A stretch of DNA of 64,000 nt from Lunularia cruciata (GCA_948567375.1 OX419757.1:70253836-70317835); one strand, 5' to 3'; numbered from the stretch's first letter, positions 11,563 to 21,806 are shown. Made by a program: numbers and translations. Notes: generated by a model from the sequence alone, not told the origin.

Positions 11563-12250
11563 TGAGCCGACATGTCTCTCACTCAGGATGAACCTCTGAT
11601 GGCTATTATGGTAGCACACCATGGACTAAGAAGGCAAGGAACCCGAACTCCATCATACTCCTCCAAGGCTAACACTCCAAGACTCAAGACATTGCTCACT
11701 AGAGAACTCAATGAGAGAGATAGTTGCAAATGAAAGGATGATGAGTACCTCCTCACCCCTTGTTTATATACTTGTGAAATAGTTACGTACCAAAGTTACT
11801 AATTACCGTAGTAACTCAAGTTACTAGACTAAAAGTCAAGTAAAGTTAAAAAGTAGAAAGGAATATCCATTCACATGGGCATATTCCCCTAAGCATGTGG
11901 TCTTATCTTGACCCAACCACTAAAGCAAGGATTCCTTCACATGGGCTATCCTTGGACTATAGAAGAATCCAACACAAACAGGCTTGCGGGCCCAAGAGTT
12001 CTCAACTCTTTCCTCAAAGCCAAACACCTAGGAATAATACCAAGTCAACACACTAAAATCCAAAATAGTGGTGCTCATCTTTTCTACTTCCTCTAAAGTA
12101 AGGTCCCATCTATCTTAGCTATGAATAACTTTAGCTAACCATGACTAATATAGAACCATCCTTTATCTCTATATAAATAATATCTCTTAAGTACTTGTAA
12201 TACCAAACTAAATATCACAATACCACACACATGCACAAATGGGTGTTACA
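11563..12250 (-). repeat. Family C 3' LTR
   Basis: On the minus strand it starts TGTAACACCCATTTG at 12250 and ends GTCGGCTCA at 11563, so it has TG and CA ends. It directly follows the polypurine tract and directly abuts family A sequence. No second copy of this LTR is present in the window, so border and age cannot be cross-checked here. Confidence 0.75.
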
Positions 12251-12264
12251 TTTACCCCCGGACT
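12251..12264 (-). other. Polypurine tract of family C
   Basis: Minus-strand AGTCCGGGGGTAAA lies next to the TG start of the LTR and after the end of integrase. Confidence 0.6.
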
Positions 12265-12454
12265 AAGTTTTCACTTTGTCCTCAAAGTGAAGGTCTCTCT
12301 ACCTTCTATGGTACATCTTCAACTTATCATGGTTAATCCTATCAAAGTGTCTTCCTCCCAACTCCTTGAGATCATAAGTGTAATTGCCCCACACCTTCTC
12401 TACTATGAAAGGTCCAAAGTACTTAGGCAAAAACTTCTTTTGCACTCTCTTGAA

Positions 12455-15349
12455 TCAAATGGAATCAAACAACATTACCCAATCACCTTCTTTGAAAGGC
12501 TCCACCTTCTTCTTGCCTTGCCTCTTGTCATAGCTCTCCTTTTGTTTCCTTTGGGCTTGCTCCACTCGAACCATAGCAACTGCTCTTGCCTCTTCCAACT
12601 CCATGAGTTGATCCTTCCTTGACTTCTCTGCATCACTTCCTTGTGCTTTCTTCAATCTCCTATGAATGCTTTGGAAGGTAGGAAGATCAAAGTGAATAGG
12701 TAAGGTAGACTTAATACCATACACCAATTGGAATGGAGAATATCCGGTGGAAGTCTTCATGGTTGTCCTATACTCCCACAAAACTACATGAATCCCCTTG
12801 TCCCAATGATGTTTAGCCCCCTCCATTTCTGCATCTTTGGCCAACATCATGCACAAGGTCTGATTGGTTCTCTTTGCCAAGCCATTGGAATTTGGCTTAT
12901 AGAATGTAGTTACTCTATGTGTGATAGAGAAATGTCGTAGCATGGCTGTAGTAATGCTTCCTGTAAACTCTCCTCCTCTATCAGAAACCAACTCCAAAGG
13001 GCATCCAAACCTAGTGATAATGCGTTCATAAAGAAATCTACCCACTTCATCTTCATTTTTGTCCCTCAATGGTCTAGCCTCAACCCACTTGGTAAGGTAA
13101 TCAATAACTACCACAATGTACCGATTGTTCCTTGGGGTTCTATTGAGAGGTCCTACAAAATCAATTCCCCACTTCTCAAAAGGTCCTAGCAATGGAATTG
13201 ATCTAAGTGGTGGAGTGGATGTAGACTTTCTAGCAAAAGCTTGACAAACATGACAAGTTTTGCAATAATCAAGACAATCCTTGAAAATCCCTCTCCAATG
13301 GTAACCTGCATCTAGAATCTTGAAAGCAATCACCTTTCCTGCAAAGTGTCCTCCACATACTAAACCTTCATGAAACTCCTTTATGAGTAGGATAGACTCT
13401 TCCTTACCCACTGCTCTTCGAAGTAAACCATCTGCTCCTTGGTGAAAAAGAATATCCTCCACCATTGTGTAAGGTCTAGATCTTGCTGCAAGGGCCTTCC
13501 TCTCCCTAGCATGCATCCCTTCTCGATAGTTACCTCTTGTCACAAAATCCACAATCTCCTTGTACTCCATTGGAATCTCTTGAGTGACTAAGATTGTCAT
13601 GAGCTCCTCATCCGGGAAGGAATCATCCATTGGCTCATCTCCATCATGATCATAGGCTCTAGATAATAAATCAGCATTTGCATGTTTCTTTCCTGGCCTA
13701 TCTTCAATGGTGTAGTCATACTCAAACAAGAGTATCATCCACCTTGCTAGTCTCCCTTCAACATTAGGCTTGTTGAAGATGTACTTCAAAGCCTTGTGAT
13801 CCGTGACAATGGTGGCTTTCCCTCCAATCAAGTAGTGTCTAAACTTCTTGAGACCAAAGATCACTGCCAACCCTTCTCTCTCCGTGACAGAGTAGTTCTT
13901 CTCTGCTGAAACCATCTGCCTACTAGCATAAGCTATTGGATGATCATGCCCATCTTGGTCTAATTGACTAAGAGTGCATCCTATAGCTACATTAGAAGCA
14001 TCAGTGTAGAGGATGAAAGGCTTACTCCAATCAGGTTTAGCAAGAATTGGAGCTACAACAAGGGATTGCTTGAGCTCCTCAAAAGCTTTGAGAGCCTCCT
14101 TGTCTTCCAAAATCACCATGTAATCTACACCCTTCTTCATGTAGATGGTCAATGCATAAGCCTTGTTGGAAAATGAGAAGATGATATAGTACCCAACCAT
14201 TCCAAAGAATTGGCGTAACTTTGTCAAGCTTGAAGGGAATGGAAGGTTTGAGATTTTCCTCACCTTCTCAGGATCAACTGCTATTCCATCCTTGGAGATG
14301 ATGTGCCCCAAAAGTAGACCTTCTTCACATCCAAAAATGCACTTCTCTGGGTTGAGTGATGCATTTGCCTCATCCAAGCATTGCAAGACTTTGATTAGGT
14401 GCTCAAAGTGCTCCTCCTTGCTCCCATAGACACAAAAGTCATCAATGAAATCTCTCACAAATTTCCCAATGAAAGGTTCAAATACCTTGTTCATGAACCA
14501 TTGGAATGTGGCTGGAGCATTGCAAAGCCCAAAAGGCATGACCTTGAAAGCGTAAGTTCCCCAAGGTGTGGTGAACGTGGTGAGTTGTTGATGCTCTGGT
14601 GCAATCTTGATTTGGTTATATCCACTATAACCATCTCCAAAACTGTACCTCTCATGACCTGCAACCTCCTCCAAGATCTCATCAATGAATGGCAATGGGT
14701 AGTAGTCCTTCTTGGTAACAGCATTGAGCTTCTTGTAATCCACACATACCCAAAGCTTGCCATTCTTTTTCTTCACAATGACAATTGGAGACACCCATTC
14801 TGAATTCTCCACCTCAAAGATAAATCCAACCTCCTTGAGCTTATCAATCTCCTCCTTCACAACCAAAGATATTGGTGGGCTAATGCGACGTTGCTTTTGG
14901 TGGATTGGTCTTGCATGTGACTCCACCTCTATCTTGTGCTCCTCCAAGGTGCCTTCCTTCAAATCCTTGTAACTAAAAGCAAACACATGGATGAACTTGC
15001 GGAAAATCTCCTCAAATCTCACCTTCTCCTCCTTGGTAACATTTGGGCCATACTTGAGGGTAGATAACCTTCTCTCTACCTCCTCAAGTGTCAATGGTGA
15101 TTTATCTGGGTCCTTCAAAACCTCTGGCTTAGGTGAAAAATCCATAGCACACAAAGGATACACATCTGAATCAGATTCCGATTCATCCTCCTCCGTGGAA
15201 GTCTCCTCTTCCATGCTTGTGTCCACACCTGAAGCTCCTTCTTCAGAATCTGATTCCCAATAATCAGAAGATGGGGTATCTGAATGTGAAGTGTTGGTGG
15301 TGTTAGTCACAGGAATAGTGACTCTATGGTTTGATGGCCCGATCCTCAA
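12455..15349 (-). CDS. pol: Family C pol: RT, RNase H, integrase (964 aa)
   Basis: One long open frame. Residues 1-100 are an acidic, serine-rich linker. The reverse transcriptase lies at about 130-350, with SEWVSPIVIVKKKNGK, MPFGLCNAPATFQ and the active site DFIDDFCVYG. RNase H is at about 425-565 (FILYTDASNVAIGCTLSQ; HANADLLSRA). The integrase zinc finger runs over about 640-700, ending in CKTCHVCQ. The D-D-E core follows (GIDFVGPL, LVSDRGGEF, an N-G-L-A block), and then a C-terminal domain ending in KEGDWVMLFDS. Length and order fit a Ty3 pol without the protease, which lies in the next frame upstream. No chromodomain is seen. Preservation is much better than in the A and B copies, which suggests a more recent insertion. 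I do not claim that it is active. Confidence 0.88.
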   Translation of the reverse strand: MRIGPSNHRVTIPVTNTTNTSHSDTPSSDYWESDSEEGASGVDTSMEEETSTEEDESESDSDVYPLCAMDFSPKPEVLKDPDKSPLTLEEVERRLSTLKYGPNVTKEEKVRFEEIFRKFIHVFAFSYKDLKEGTLEEHKIEVESHARPIHQKQRRISPPISLVVKEEIDKLKEVGFIFEVENSEWVSPIVIVKKKNGKLWVCVDYKKLNAVTKKDYYPLPFIDEILEEVAGHERYSFGDGYSGYNQIKIAPEHQQLTTFTTPWGTYAFKVMPFGLCNAPATFQWFMNKVFEPFIGKFVRDFIDDFCVYGSKEEHFEHLIKVLQCLDEANASLNPEKCIFGCEEGLLLGHIISKDGIAVDPEKVRKISNLPFPSSLTKLRQFFGMVGYYIIFSFSNKAYALTIYMKKGVDYMVILEDKEALKAFEELKQSLVVAPILAKPDWSKPFILYTDASNVAIGCTLSQLDQDGHDHPIAYASRQMVSAEKNYSVTEREGLAVIFGLKKFRHYLIGGKATIVTDHKALKYIFNKPNVEGRLARWMILLFEYDYTIEDRPGKKHANADLLSRAYDHDGDEPMDDSFPDEELMTILVTQEIPMEYKEIVDFVTRGNYREGMHARERKALAARSRPYTMVEDILFHQGADGLLRRAVGKEESILLIKEFHEGLVCGGHFAGKVIAFKILDAGYHWRGIFKDCLDYCKTCHVCQAFARKSTSTPPLRSIPLLGPFEKWGIDFVGPLNRTPRNNRYIVVVIDYLTKWVEARPLRDKNEDEVGRFLYERIITRFGCPLELVSDRGGEFTGSITTAMLRHFSITHRVTTFYKPNSNGLAKRTNQTLCMMLAKDAEMEGAKHHWDKGIHVVLWEYRTTMKTSTGYSPFQLVYGIKSTLPIHFDLPTFQSIHRRLKKAQGSDAEKSRKDQLMELEEARAVAMVRVEQAQRKQKESYDKRQGKKKVEPFKEGDWVMLFDSI

Positions 15350-15364
15350 GTACCCTTTGTGCCA

Positions 15365-15970
15365 TCAATCAGTTGTGCATGCTGCTCTCAACCATGGCCT
15401 CCCAAGAAGTAAGTCATAGCTTGAATCCTTCAAGACTTGGAAAGTCATGAGATTTTGAACTCCCATAACTGAAACTACCACTTTATCCATCACCCCTACT
15501 AGTCGAACTTGTTGCTTGTTTGCCATGCTCACCAAAAATGTTGAAGGTCTTGAGGGTATCATACCCAACTTCTTCATCAACCTATCTGACATGGCATTCA
15601 CTGCTGATCCTCCATCAACCAATGCATCCTTGATGTTGTGACCATTCACTCTCACATCAATCTTGGAGGCATATTCACAAGCCTCCCATGGTGTTGGCTT
15701 GGCATCCACCACCCCCATTGATATTGGAACTTTTGCCTTCTTCTTCTTCTTGCTCCTTGTAGAACTCAAACCACCTCTAAGCTCCTTTCTCAAGGTAGGG
15801 TTCAAAGCAATTAATTGGCCCACTGTGATGTTAGCCTTGTGACTACCAACATCGTCCAACACATTGTAGTTCCATTGTTGCTTTGAGATCAAGAAGTCCG
15901 CCATCCCCAACTTCTTCCTTGGAGTCTTTGTTGTTGATGGTGTTGAGGTGCGAGTGCTCGTAGTAGACAT
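15365..15970 (-). CDS. Family C aspartic protease region
   Basis: An open frame of 201 residues just upstream of pol. It contains KDALVDGGSAVNAM, in the place of the retropepsin active site, and later YDLLLGRPWLRAA, the second conserved protease block. The active-site triplet reads D-G-G here, and also in the plus-strand C copy (LVDGGSTVNAM, near 58950), so it is a family feature and not damage in one copy. The frame overlaps the gag frame by about 80 bases, which suggests expression by a frame change between gag and protease. Confidence 0.7.
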   Translation of the reverse strand: MSTTSTRTSTPSTTKTPRKKLGMADFLISKQQWNYNVLDDVGSHKANITVGQLIALNPTLRKELRGGLSSTRSKKKKKAKVPISMGVVDAKPTPWEACEYASKIDVRVNGHNIKDALVDGGSAVNAMSDRLMKKLGMIPSRPSTFLVSMANKQQVRLVGVMDKVVVSVMGVQNLMTFQVLKDSSYDLLLGRPWLRAACTTD

Positions 15971-17117
15971 AGGAGTATCCTTGCTTGAAGAAATCCTTGA
16001 GAAGAGTGAACATCCTCTGCAAAACGAGCTCTCTTCTTCTCTTGTGCCAAAAGCTCCAAATTAAGACCCTTGGAGTTTGAGCACTCTCCCTTCTCATACT
16101 TGCTCTCAACCACATCTATGGATGCTATCCCCTTACCTTTGTTGGGATTAGGAGCCACTTGGGTTTCACTACCTCCCTCTTTCCCTCTATTGGCTCCCTC
16201 ATAACCCCTTCCTCCATGGTAAGTGGAATTTGGGCAATTCCTTTGGATATGGCCTCTTCCTCCACAACCAAAACAATTTCTATCATTGAAATTGTTGGCT
16301 GGTTGGCCTCCTCTATATGGATAGTTTCCATAACTCCTAGGTCCTCTCCCTACATTCTGATCCACCTCTCTCTTCTCCCATAGTTGCATCACATTGATCT
16401 TGAGATCCACAAGTTGTTCTGTGATGGTTTGGAGTGGATCTTTTGGTGGAGGTGCAAGAACTGGAGCAACTACTACTTGTGGTGCAGCCCTTGTCACCAA
16501 AGTATCAGAAGTTCCACCATAATTGTAGCCTTGAGGAGGATGCACAACCTCCTTCACCACCAAATCACTCTCATTCCCTTCCAAACTCTCCTCCATATGA
16601 ATTGTGATCTTGATAGCTTCAACCTTGGAAGAAGGTTTCTCATATCTCACCTTGCTTCTAATTTGTGGTCTCAAACCTCCCACAAAATTCTTGGTGAGCA
16701 TGGCCCCTATGCCAATCATTGTAGTCTCCACATCATCCCCACCCTTCCTCAACACTATGCGAAATCTGGACTCCAACTTGTCCACTCTTTCCACATAGAC
16801 TCTCACTTTCTCTCCATCTCCTTGCTTACGAAATGTAACCTCACTCATCAATCTCTCATAACTCTCATCAGGAAGAAAGTTCTCAATGAGTGCTGAAGTC
16901 AAAGTCTCCCAAGACTCCTCTTCCCCCTCTCTCCTCTCTCTCTTTTGGTATTCTCACTCATACCATGTAAGTGCTGCATCCTCAAAGAAATCTGGTAATA
17001 ATGAGGCCCACTCATTCTTCCTCCTCTCATTGTTTCCTATGCAAGCTCTCTTGAAGTCTCTCACAAAGGCCTCCACATCTTCTCCATCCTTGCCAAAGAA
17101 AACCGGAAGTTTCCCCA
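15889..17117 (-). pseudogene. gag: Family C gag
   Basis: On the minus strand the protein starts MGKLPVFFGKDGEDVEAF at 17117, with a Gag core (SALIENFLPDESYERLM, VYVERVDKLESRF) and a proline-rich linker. A single CCHC zinc knuckle, CFGCGGRGHIQRNC, lies near 16232-16273. The C-terminal part runs into the protease. The plus-strand copy at 57449-58560 is a close match. Gag would form the particle and bind element RNA. Confidence 0.75.
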
Positions 17118-17351
17118 TCTTAACCCCTCACTATCTTTCTTTTCTCTCAATTTTTTTTCTCTTTTTTTTTCTCTCACTCTATTACTAATAGAGTATATAC
17201 ATGACTAACACCATCTGAGAATAATCCACTCTAGGGAACACAAAAGGTTCAGGTTGCTCCAAGATTTCTATAGAAACATCAAATCCTAGAGTGCATATTA
17301 ATCTAACTCTCATGGATAGTCTATCCATAAGTTGAAAGATTATCTCCATCA

Positions 17352-17701
17352 CTAATCTTGAGAACTAACTGATGAAGGTGGTAGTATTTCTGTAGTTGTA
17401 CTAAGACTCTCTCCAAGATCCTTCACCAAAGTTTCCAAAAGTGCTTTTACTCCACTACACTCATGTCCTTTTGGAAGTCCTTCAACTCCACAAACCTCAC
17501 ACAACTCCTTGGTCTTAGATCTTCTCCCTCCCAATCTTGGTGAAGAAGGTCAAACATGCAAACCCAAGTCAAGTAAGCCTCTCCTTTCCCTCAATCTCTT
17601 GCTCTCAAAGGTCAATGGACATGAACTTGACTTATGTCTCTTCTCTCCACATAGAAAGCACTTAGACTCACTCTTTCCTCCAAGTGGTGTAGGTTTTTGG
17701 A
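17352..17701 (-). pseudogene. Family C leader coding remnant with zinc knuckles
   Basis: Upstream of gag on the minus strand lies coding-like sequence with a CCHC knuckle (CFLCGEKRHKSSSC near 17632-17675) and a second Cys/His cluster, CEVCGVEGLPKGHEC, near 17465-17510. It is separated from the gag start by about 230 bases with no gene seen. The plus-strand copy (43890-44308) has the same pair, preceded by VIVGVDLRKRGFTIEFEE. That block loosely recalls DUF4283-type segments that precede zinc knuckles in plant retroelements, but the match is weak. B1 was inserted within this region. Confidence 0.5.
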
Positions 17702-18540
17702 TGTCACGCCATTTGTAGTTCCGCATCTAGATGCTCGGACACTGGAGTTCCAGTGATGGTAGTTAGAGTTATTCTAGCAATTTCTCAGGGACTACTTTCC
17801 GACGGTTAGATTTCATGTTCGGGGTACTGACTTCACGGTGGGGCCCACCGTCACTTTGCACCGTTCGCACCGTCGAGTGTGCCGTCAGCGGGACCGTTAG
17901 GGTTTCAGGGCTAGCTGGAGTCCAAGGGGTATAGTTTTGAAGTGAGCTCCAGAGAGCTCACTTCTCTGATGTTGAGCCTTCGAGTTCCTGGCTATGGTGG
18001 ACAGAGCCCGGTGAGCGTCACCTGGATTCTCTATGCTTGAGTGGGTGTGGCTTGACTGTAATCAATGCCCAGTTGTTGGCAGTTTATAGAGTGACAGATC
18101 AAGTACTGATCTGAGTTGAGTTGAGTTGAGAGTGTTAAGCAATCTGATTACATCAGAGAAGTGAAGTCAGGGGGAAATCGGGTGCAGGAACGTTGAGTGT
18201 TGGTGGTATCTCCAAGCTCGGTGGATCGTGGTAGCTCGATTCAGGTTCTGTGTTTCCCTAGTGTGCAGAAGCTCGTGTAGTTGATGCAAATTTGGCAGTT
18301 AGGCGGACGGTGTGCGGAAGCGCTGGCCAAATTTTGAGCAAAGAAGGAGCAATTTTTGAGCAATGTTGTGATTTTGAGCTCAGGAGGTGAAGGCAGGACC
18401 AATTTGCTGCGAGTTGGGCTTAGAAAGTGAAGGTGGAGTTGGAAAGCTCTTCTCATGAAATTGTGATTTGGAAAAACCCGTTTTGTCAATTTGGCTCGAG
18501 TGGAAAGTTAGCGGGGGATTTGGCGGACATCCATCTTTAG

Positions 18541-18690
18541 GGTTTACATCAGATTTTACGTCAGATTTACGTCAGATTTTTGGGCCAGAATTGGAGGAGT
18601 TTTGCTGTTTGGCCAGATTTGGAGAAGTTTTGCTAGTTTGGAGGAGTTTTGCAGATTTGGAGAAGTTTCGCCAATTTTGGAGGAGGTTCG
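18541..18690 (+). repeat. Short imperfect tandem repeats in B leader
   Basis: Two or three copies of a unit near TTTTACGTCAGA are followed by four or five copies of a unit near TTTGGAGAAGTTTTGC. The same cluster is present, diverged, in the reversed copies at about 28380-28520 and 42880-42980. Confidence 0.55.
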
Positions 18691-18790
18691 AAGTGGCAAC
18701 AAGAAAGGCCTCATTTGGCTGAATTTCGGCGTTTCGAGGCATAGGGCTGTGGGCTATGAGAGGCTACGAAGGCCTAGAAGGGCCAGAAGG

Positions 18791-18812
18791 GCCAGCAAGC
18801 CAGCTTGCTGGC
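18791..18812. repeat. Perfect 9-bp stem hairpin in B leader
   Basis: GCCAGCAAG, a 4-base loop, then CTTGCTGGC. The reversed copy at about 28257-28278 keeps both arms intact; the copy near 42748 is decayed. Retroelement leaders often carry palindromes used for RNA dimerisation, so that is a possible role, not shown. Confidence 0.5.
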
Positions 18813-18879
18813 GTGAGGCTAGCTAGTTTAGTGTAGATCTTGGTCATTGGTTGGCAAAATCTACCTTTCTTGCTAGATT

Positions 18880-18952
18880 GTGCGTAACAGGGTTTGACCC
18901 CTAGATCTCTTGTTCCTAGACTGGTGCTCTAGCCAACTGGTCCACCCTCACT
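18880..18952 (-). repeat. tRNA-like (SINE-head-like) sequence, antisense in B leader
   Basis: On the minus strand GGTGGACCAGTTGGCTAGAG resembles a tRNA D-arm and A box. About 35 bases on, GGGGTCAAACCC resembles a T-arm and B box (consensus GGTTCRANYCC, with a mismatch). Copies in the other family B leaders keep both boxes (plus strand, about 28123-28195 and 42610-42685). It is too degenerate to be a working tRNA. It looks like a captured tRNA-derived SINE head that could hold a polymerase III promoter. Confidence 0.5.
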
Positions 18953-19085
18953 TGTTGTCATAGTGACTGTGCCACTGTTATCTATACACATGTAGCTTTG
19001 GCTAGGAGAGGCAGTTTGATCACATTCTTGGTGATCCTGGTAGCTTAGGACTTAGATACGAACTACTCTTATGTCAAATGCCAAA

Positions 19086-19100
19086 TGGTGGCAGAGTCAG
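19086..19100 (+). other. Primer binding site, initiator-Met-tRNA-like
   Basis: TGGTGGCAGAGTCAG matches the complement of the plant initiator tRNA-Met 3' end (TGGTATCAGAGCCAG) at 12 of 15 positions. It is kept in the reversed copy near 27966-27982 and, more diverged, near 42464-42480. It places the end of the 5' terminal region at about 19083. Confidence 0.6.
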
Positions 19101-19448
19101 TCCTGTGTTGTGTTATGAGATGGAGGGTTTTTATTTAGATTTCTTGTGATTGGATCCCCTCCATTCTCTGCTTCTTGTTTGTGCACCAAGTTTGTGTGAG
19201 GTGCCCTGACTTTTGAGCATTGGTGCTCTGGTGTGCTCTCGGTGGTGAGGCTGGAGTGATGACCAGTCAGACTACCTTTGTTTCTCTTCGGTGAGGCAGG
19301 AAGTGATGACCTGCAGACCGTGGGAGTGCGTGTTATGATGGCAGGTTATAGGTTGCCCTTCCCCTAGTGTAGTTATCTCGGTAAGCGTTACATTAGTGGG
19401 TGGTGTTTAGTTGGTGTTGGCACTTGGTGGGGCACTTGCGGTTGCGAC

Positions 19449-20519
19449 TTGCTGTTGCAGTTGGTGGTTCGGGTTTGTTGGTGTGGTTACTTTGTCACGA
19501 TGGAGTTCTTTGAAGATTCCAGAGGAGTTAGCCCTGTAGTACGCAGTGGGTTTACTCGGAGTGGTGCTTGGTATCAGCCTGTATCTCAGGTCCCAGTGAG
19601 GGAGGAGATTGACTCTGAGTTGGAGTTTGACACAGGAGCTGATTCAATTGAGAGTGCACTTGGTGTGTCCGCACCGTTGTTGTGGGACATGGACAAGATT
19701 TATGGGGCCTCCAAAGGCCCTAGGCATTACTCTGGTATAGTGGGTACCATTGAGTTGGATGACTTCATCCAGGAGTTTGATAGTTGGTGTGATCTGCAAC
19801 AGATGCGGAACCCGACTTTGTTCACACCTTTCATGGCATGGAAGGGGTTGTTTCAGCACTTGGAGGGTCCGCCGATGGACAACTACCATGAGTTCAGGAG
19901 AGCTCATTTGGAGGAGATTGAGTTATGGAGACAATATTGGTCTCCACACTATGTCTCCATCACTTTAGGCTCGGTGGCCAGGAGTAGATCGGCGGTACCC
20001 ACGAGTTCTAGCTCGAGTAGTGTTGGTGGAGCTAGTGGAGGTGCACTAGCTGGAGATAGTGCTACTACGAGTGGAGGTACCGCTGCAGGAGGTGGTGTGG
20101 TACCGGGGTTTAACCCCATGGTGGAGTTCTTCCTATGTTTGAGGCAAAACTACTAGGGAGTGCGGACTGACAAGCTGAGGAGCTTGCAGGAGTTCCAGCG
20201 GAAGGCTGGAGAGAGCCTACGCGAGGCATATACTTGCATGAGCCGGCTGATCAGTTTCACTCAGGGAGTTATTGAGGCCCAAGCAGTCCAGTTTTGGTAT
20301 GGGATACTGGACAGGGAGTTGCGACGTAGAGTTCGTGATGCTACGTTGTTGCAGGCTACTTCGCCCACTTTGGCAATAGTCTTTGGTTTGGTTGAGCGTA
20401 TTGAGCTCAACATGGTGGAGGAGAGAGTGGTGACAGCTGGATTTGGTAGAGAGACCTCATCCACGGTTGTGACTTCTTCTAGAGTGCAGCAGAGTGCACC
20501 ACGCCCAGCTGGTCTTTGA
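19449..20519 (+). pseudogene. gag: B1 gag core
   Basis: Gag-like core with WKGLFQHLEGPPMDNYHEF and SLQEFQRKAGESLREAYTCM, the helical capsid-like part of Ty3 gag. The first methionine after the leader with a good fit is at about 19500 (MEFFEDSRGVSP); the frame is open from 19449. A Ser/Gly-rich low-complexity linker is at about 19990-20095. Broken fossil; the zinc knuckles follow in the same register. Confidence 0.65.
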
Positions 20520-20591
20520 GGACAGGGGGGACAGCCTAGATCCTATGGAGCGAGTGGAGGGCCTAGTGGAGTTAGACCCTTACCCTCATTT

Positions 20592-21155
20592 TTGGGTCAA
20601 CAGCAGCTAGTGAGTGGTGGTGTTGCTTGTTGGACTTGTGGTGGACCTCACCATAGGAGAGAGTGTACTCAGGGCAGCGGACCTGATACCTCTGGTGCAT
20701 CACAGCCAGCACAGAGGCAATGTGAGCACTGCCATAGATTTGGTCATACTAGTGACCGGTGTTTTGACCTACACCTGAAGTTACGGAGTGGTAGGGCTGC
20801 TATGGCAGGTGGTAGAGGAGCTCCTGTTCATGGAGGACAAGGTGGTAGAGGTGGTGGTAGAGGATCTACACTTAGTAGGGGTGCAGTACCTGCCCTTACT
20901 TTTGACACAGCTATGGCTACTCGGATTGAGCAGTTGGAGCAGAGATTGGCTAGTATGGCTATTGCTCAGAGGAGATCACATTCGGGTGCTGAGGCTTCCA
21001 CCTCATATGCTGGTGATAGAGATGCTTTGGACTTCATGTGCGGAGCAGCACAGGTGGATGCATCTGCAACAGTGACTAGGAGTGCAGTACGTGCTCCAAA
21101 GCCTAGAGGAGCATCAGTGGAGTTGGACCCACAGAGAGGAGAGGTTGGGAGATAG
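20592..21155 (+). pseudogene. B1 gag nucleocapsid, two zinc knuckles
   Basis: CWTCGGPHHRREC (about 20628-20666) is a C-x2-C-x4-H-x4-C-like knuckle, with a second His next to the usual one. CEHCHRFGHTSDRC (20721-20762) is a canonical CCHC knuckle. Next come a Gly/Arg-rich basic stretch (GGQGGRGGGRG, about 20839-20871) and a short coiled-coil-like segment (RIEQLEQRLASMAIAQ). This is the RNA-binding part of gag. Confidence 0.7.
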
Positions 21156-21176
21156 GTCAGACTTCCCCAGTCTTTC

Positions 21177-21806
21177 ATGCTATCTGAGGCATTGCAGACG
21201 ACATCCATGGTTCCTAGACGTCCCAGTGCATGTGTGGTAGGTGGTGATGGAGTACCTGATGGAGTACCTGCTAGTCAGCCACCTGCTACTACACAGATTG
21301 AGTCTAGCATGATGATGGGGGCGGCTCAGCTGATTATGCGACATCCTTTATTTTCAGCCAGTGACATGTTTACATTGGGAGTTGACCCAGCCCCAGTGTT
21401 CCGGTTGGCTGCCACATTGTGTGAGAGTAGGGATGGTGCAGTTCCTACTACTAGAGCAGAGGTGGTTGGTAGTGGAGCTGACTTGGTTGAGGAGCATGGG
21501 ATCCGTTCAGCCACCAGTGGTTTATGGCAGGCAGCAGCGGCTAGACTGGAGGAGTTGCCAGCTAGACCGGCCTTTGAGAGAGCGCGGTTTACACATGGTG
21601 TTGTCCTATTGGATAACCAGAGGGGGATCTTTCGTTTGGTGGGACCTTCAGGGAAGGTCTATACACCACAGAGAGTCTTGTTAGACTTTGGTGCGCAGCC
21701 CCTTATGTTGGGGAAGGCTGCAGTTGTTGGTTTGGAGTTACGGAAGACCGATGTAGAGAGGTGTCCATTTCAGATCCAGACATCTCTTGGTGGTGGTTCG
21801 ACATAG
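21177..21806 (+). pseudogene. B1 protease region
   Basis: The C-terminal third contains RVLLDFGAQPLMLGKAAV (about 21672-21725). It sits in the place of the retropepsin active-site strand (hydrophobic-L-D-x-G-A-x-x-x-x-hydrophobic). Upstream sequence (21177-21600) is Ala/Thr/Pro-rich and unrecognised. The assignment depends on position between gag and pol as much as on the motif. Confidence 0.5.

Larger units (their letters stand above)
11563..17701 (-). mobile_element. Family C Ty3 element, main part
   Basis: Read on the minus strand the order is leader, gag, protease, RT, RNase H, integrase, polypurine tract and a 688-bp LTR. The leader is split by B1 and continues at 27070-27831. No 5' LTR is seen: at 27831 the element abuts a family B fragment. 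It is the best preserved element in the window, with a pol frame of 964 residues and only a few breaks overall. It was inserted in the 3' LTR of A1 (left flank GCAGCACTA against GCAGCACAC in the intact LTR). Confidence 0.88.
17702..19083 (+). repeat. B1 5' terminal region (LTR-like)
   Basis: Begins TGTCACGCCATTTG and ends ...ATGCCA just before the primer site. Matching sequence is found reversed at 27980-29369 and 42480-43522, and its first 475 bases reversed at 32367-32841. The copy at 29369 starts at exactly the same base, which supports this as a real border. However, the 3' end of B1 does not repeat this region; it ends with a different 105-bp module (see 26965-27069). No gene is seen in the 1.4 kb. 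Confidence 0.65.

Noticed and set aside
18541-18690. CRISPR-like array
   Set aside because: The units are short, adjacent and imperfect, without spacers of even length; this is an LTR-internal tandem repeat.
18880-18952. A functional tRNA gene
   Set aside because: The D-arm and T-arm are mismatched, the acceptor stem does not close, and the copies sit at a fixed place in a repeat.
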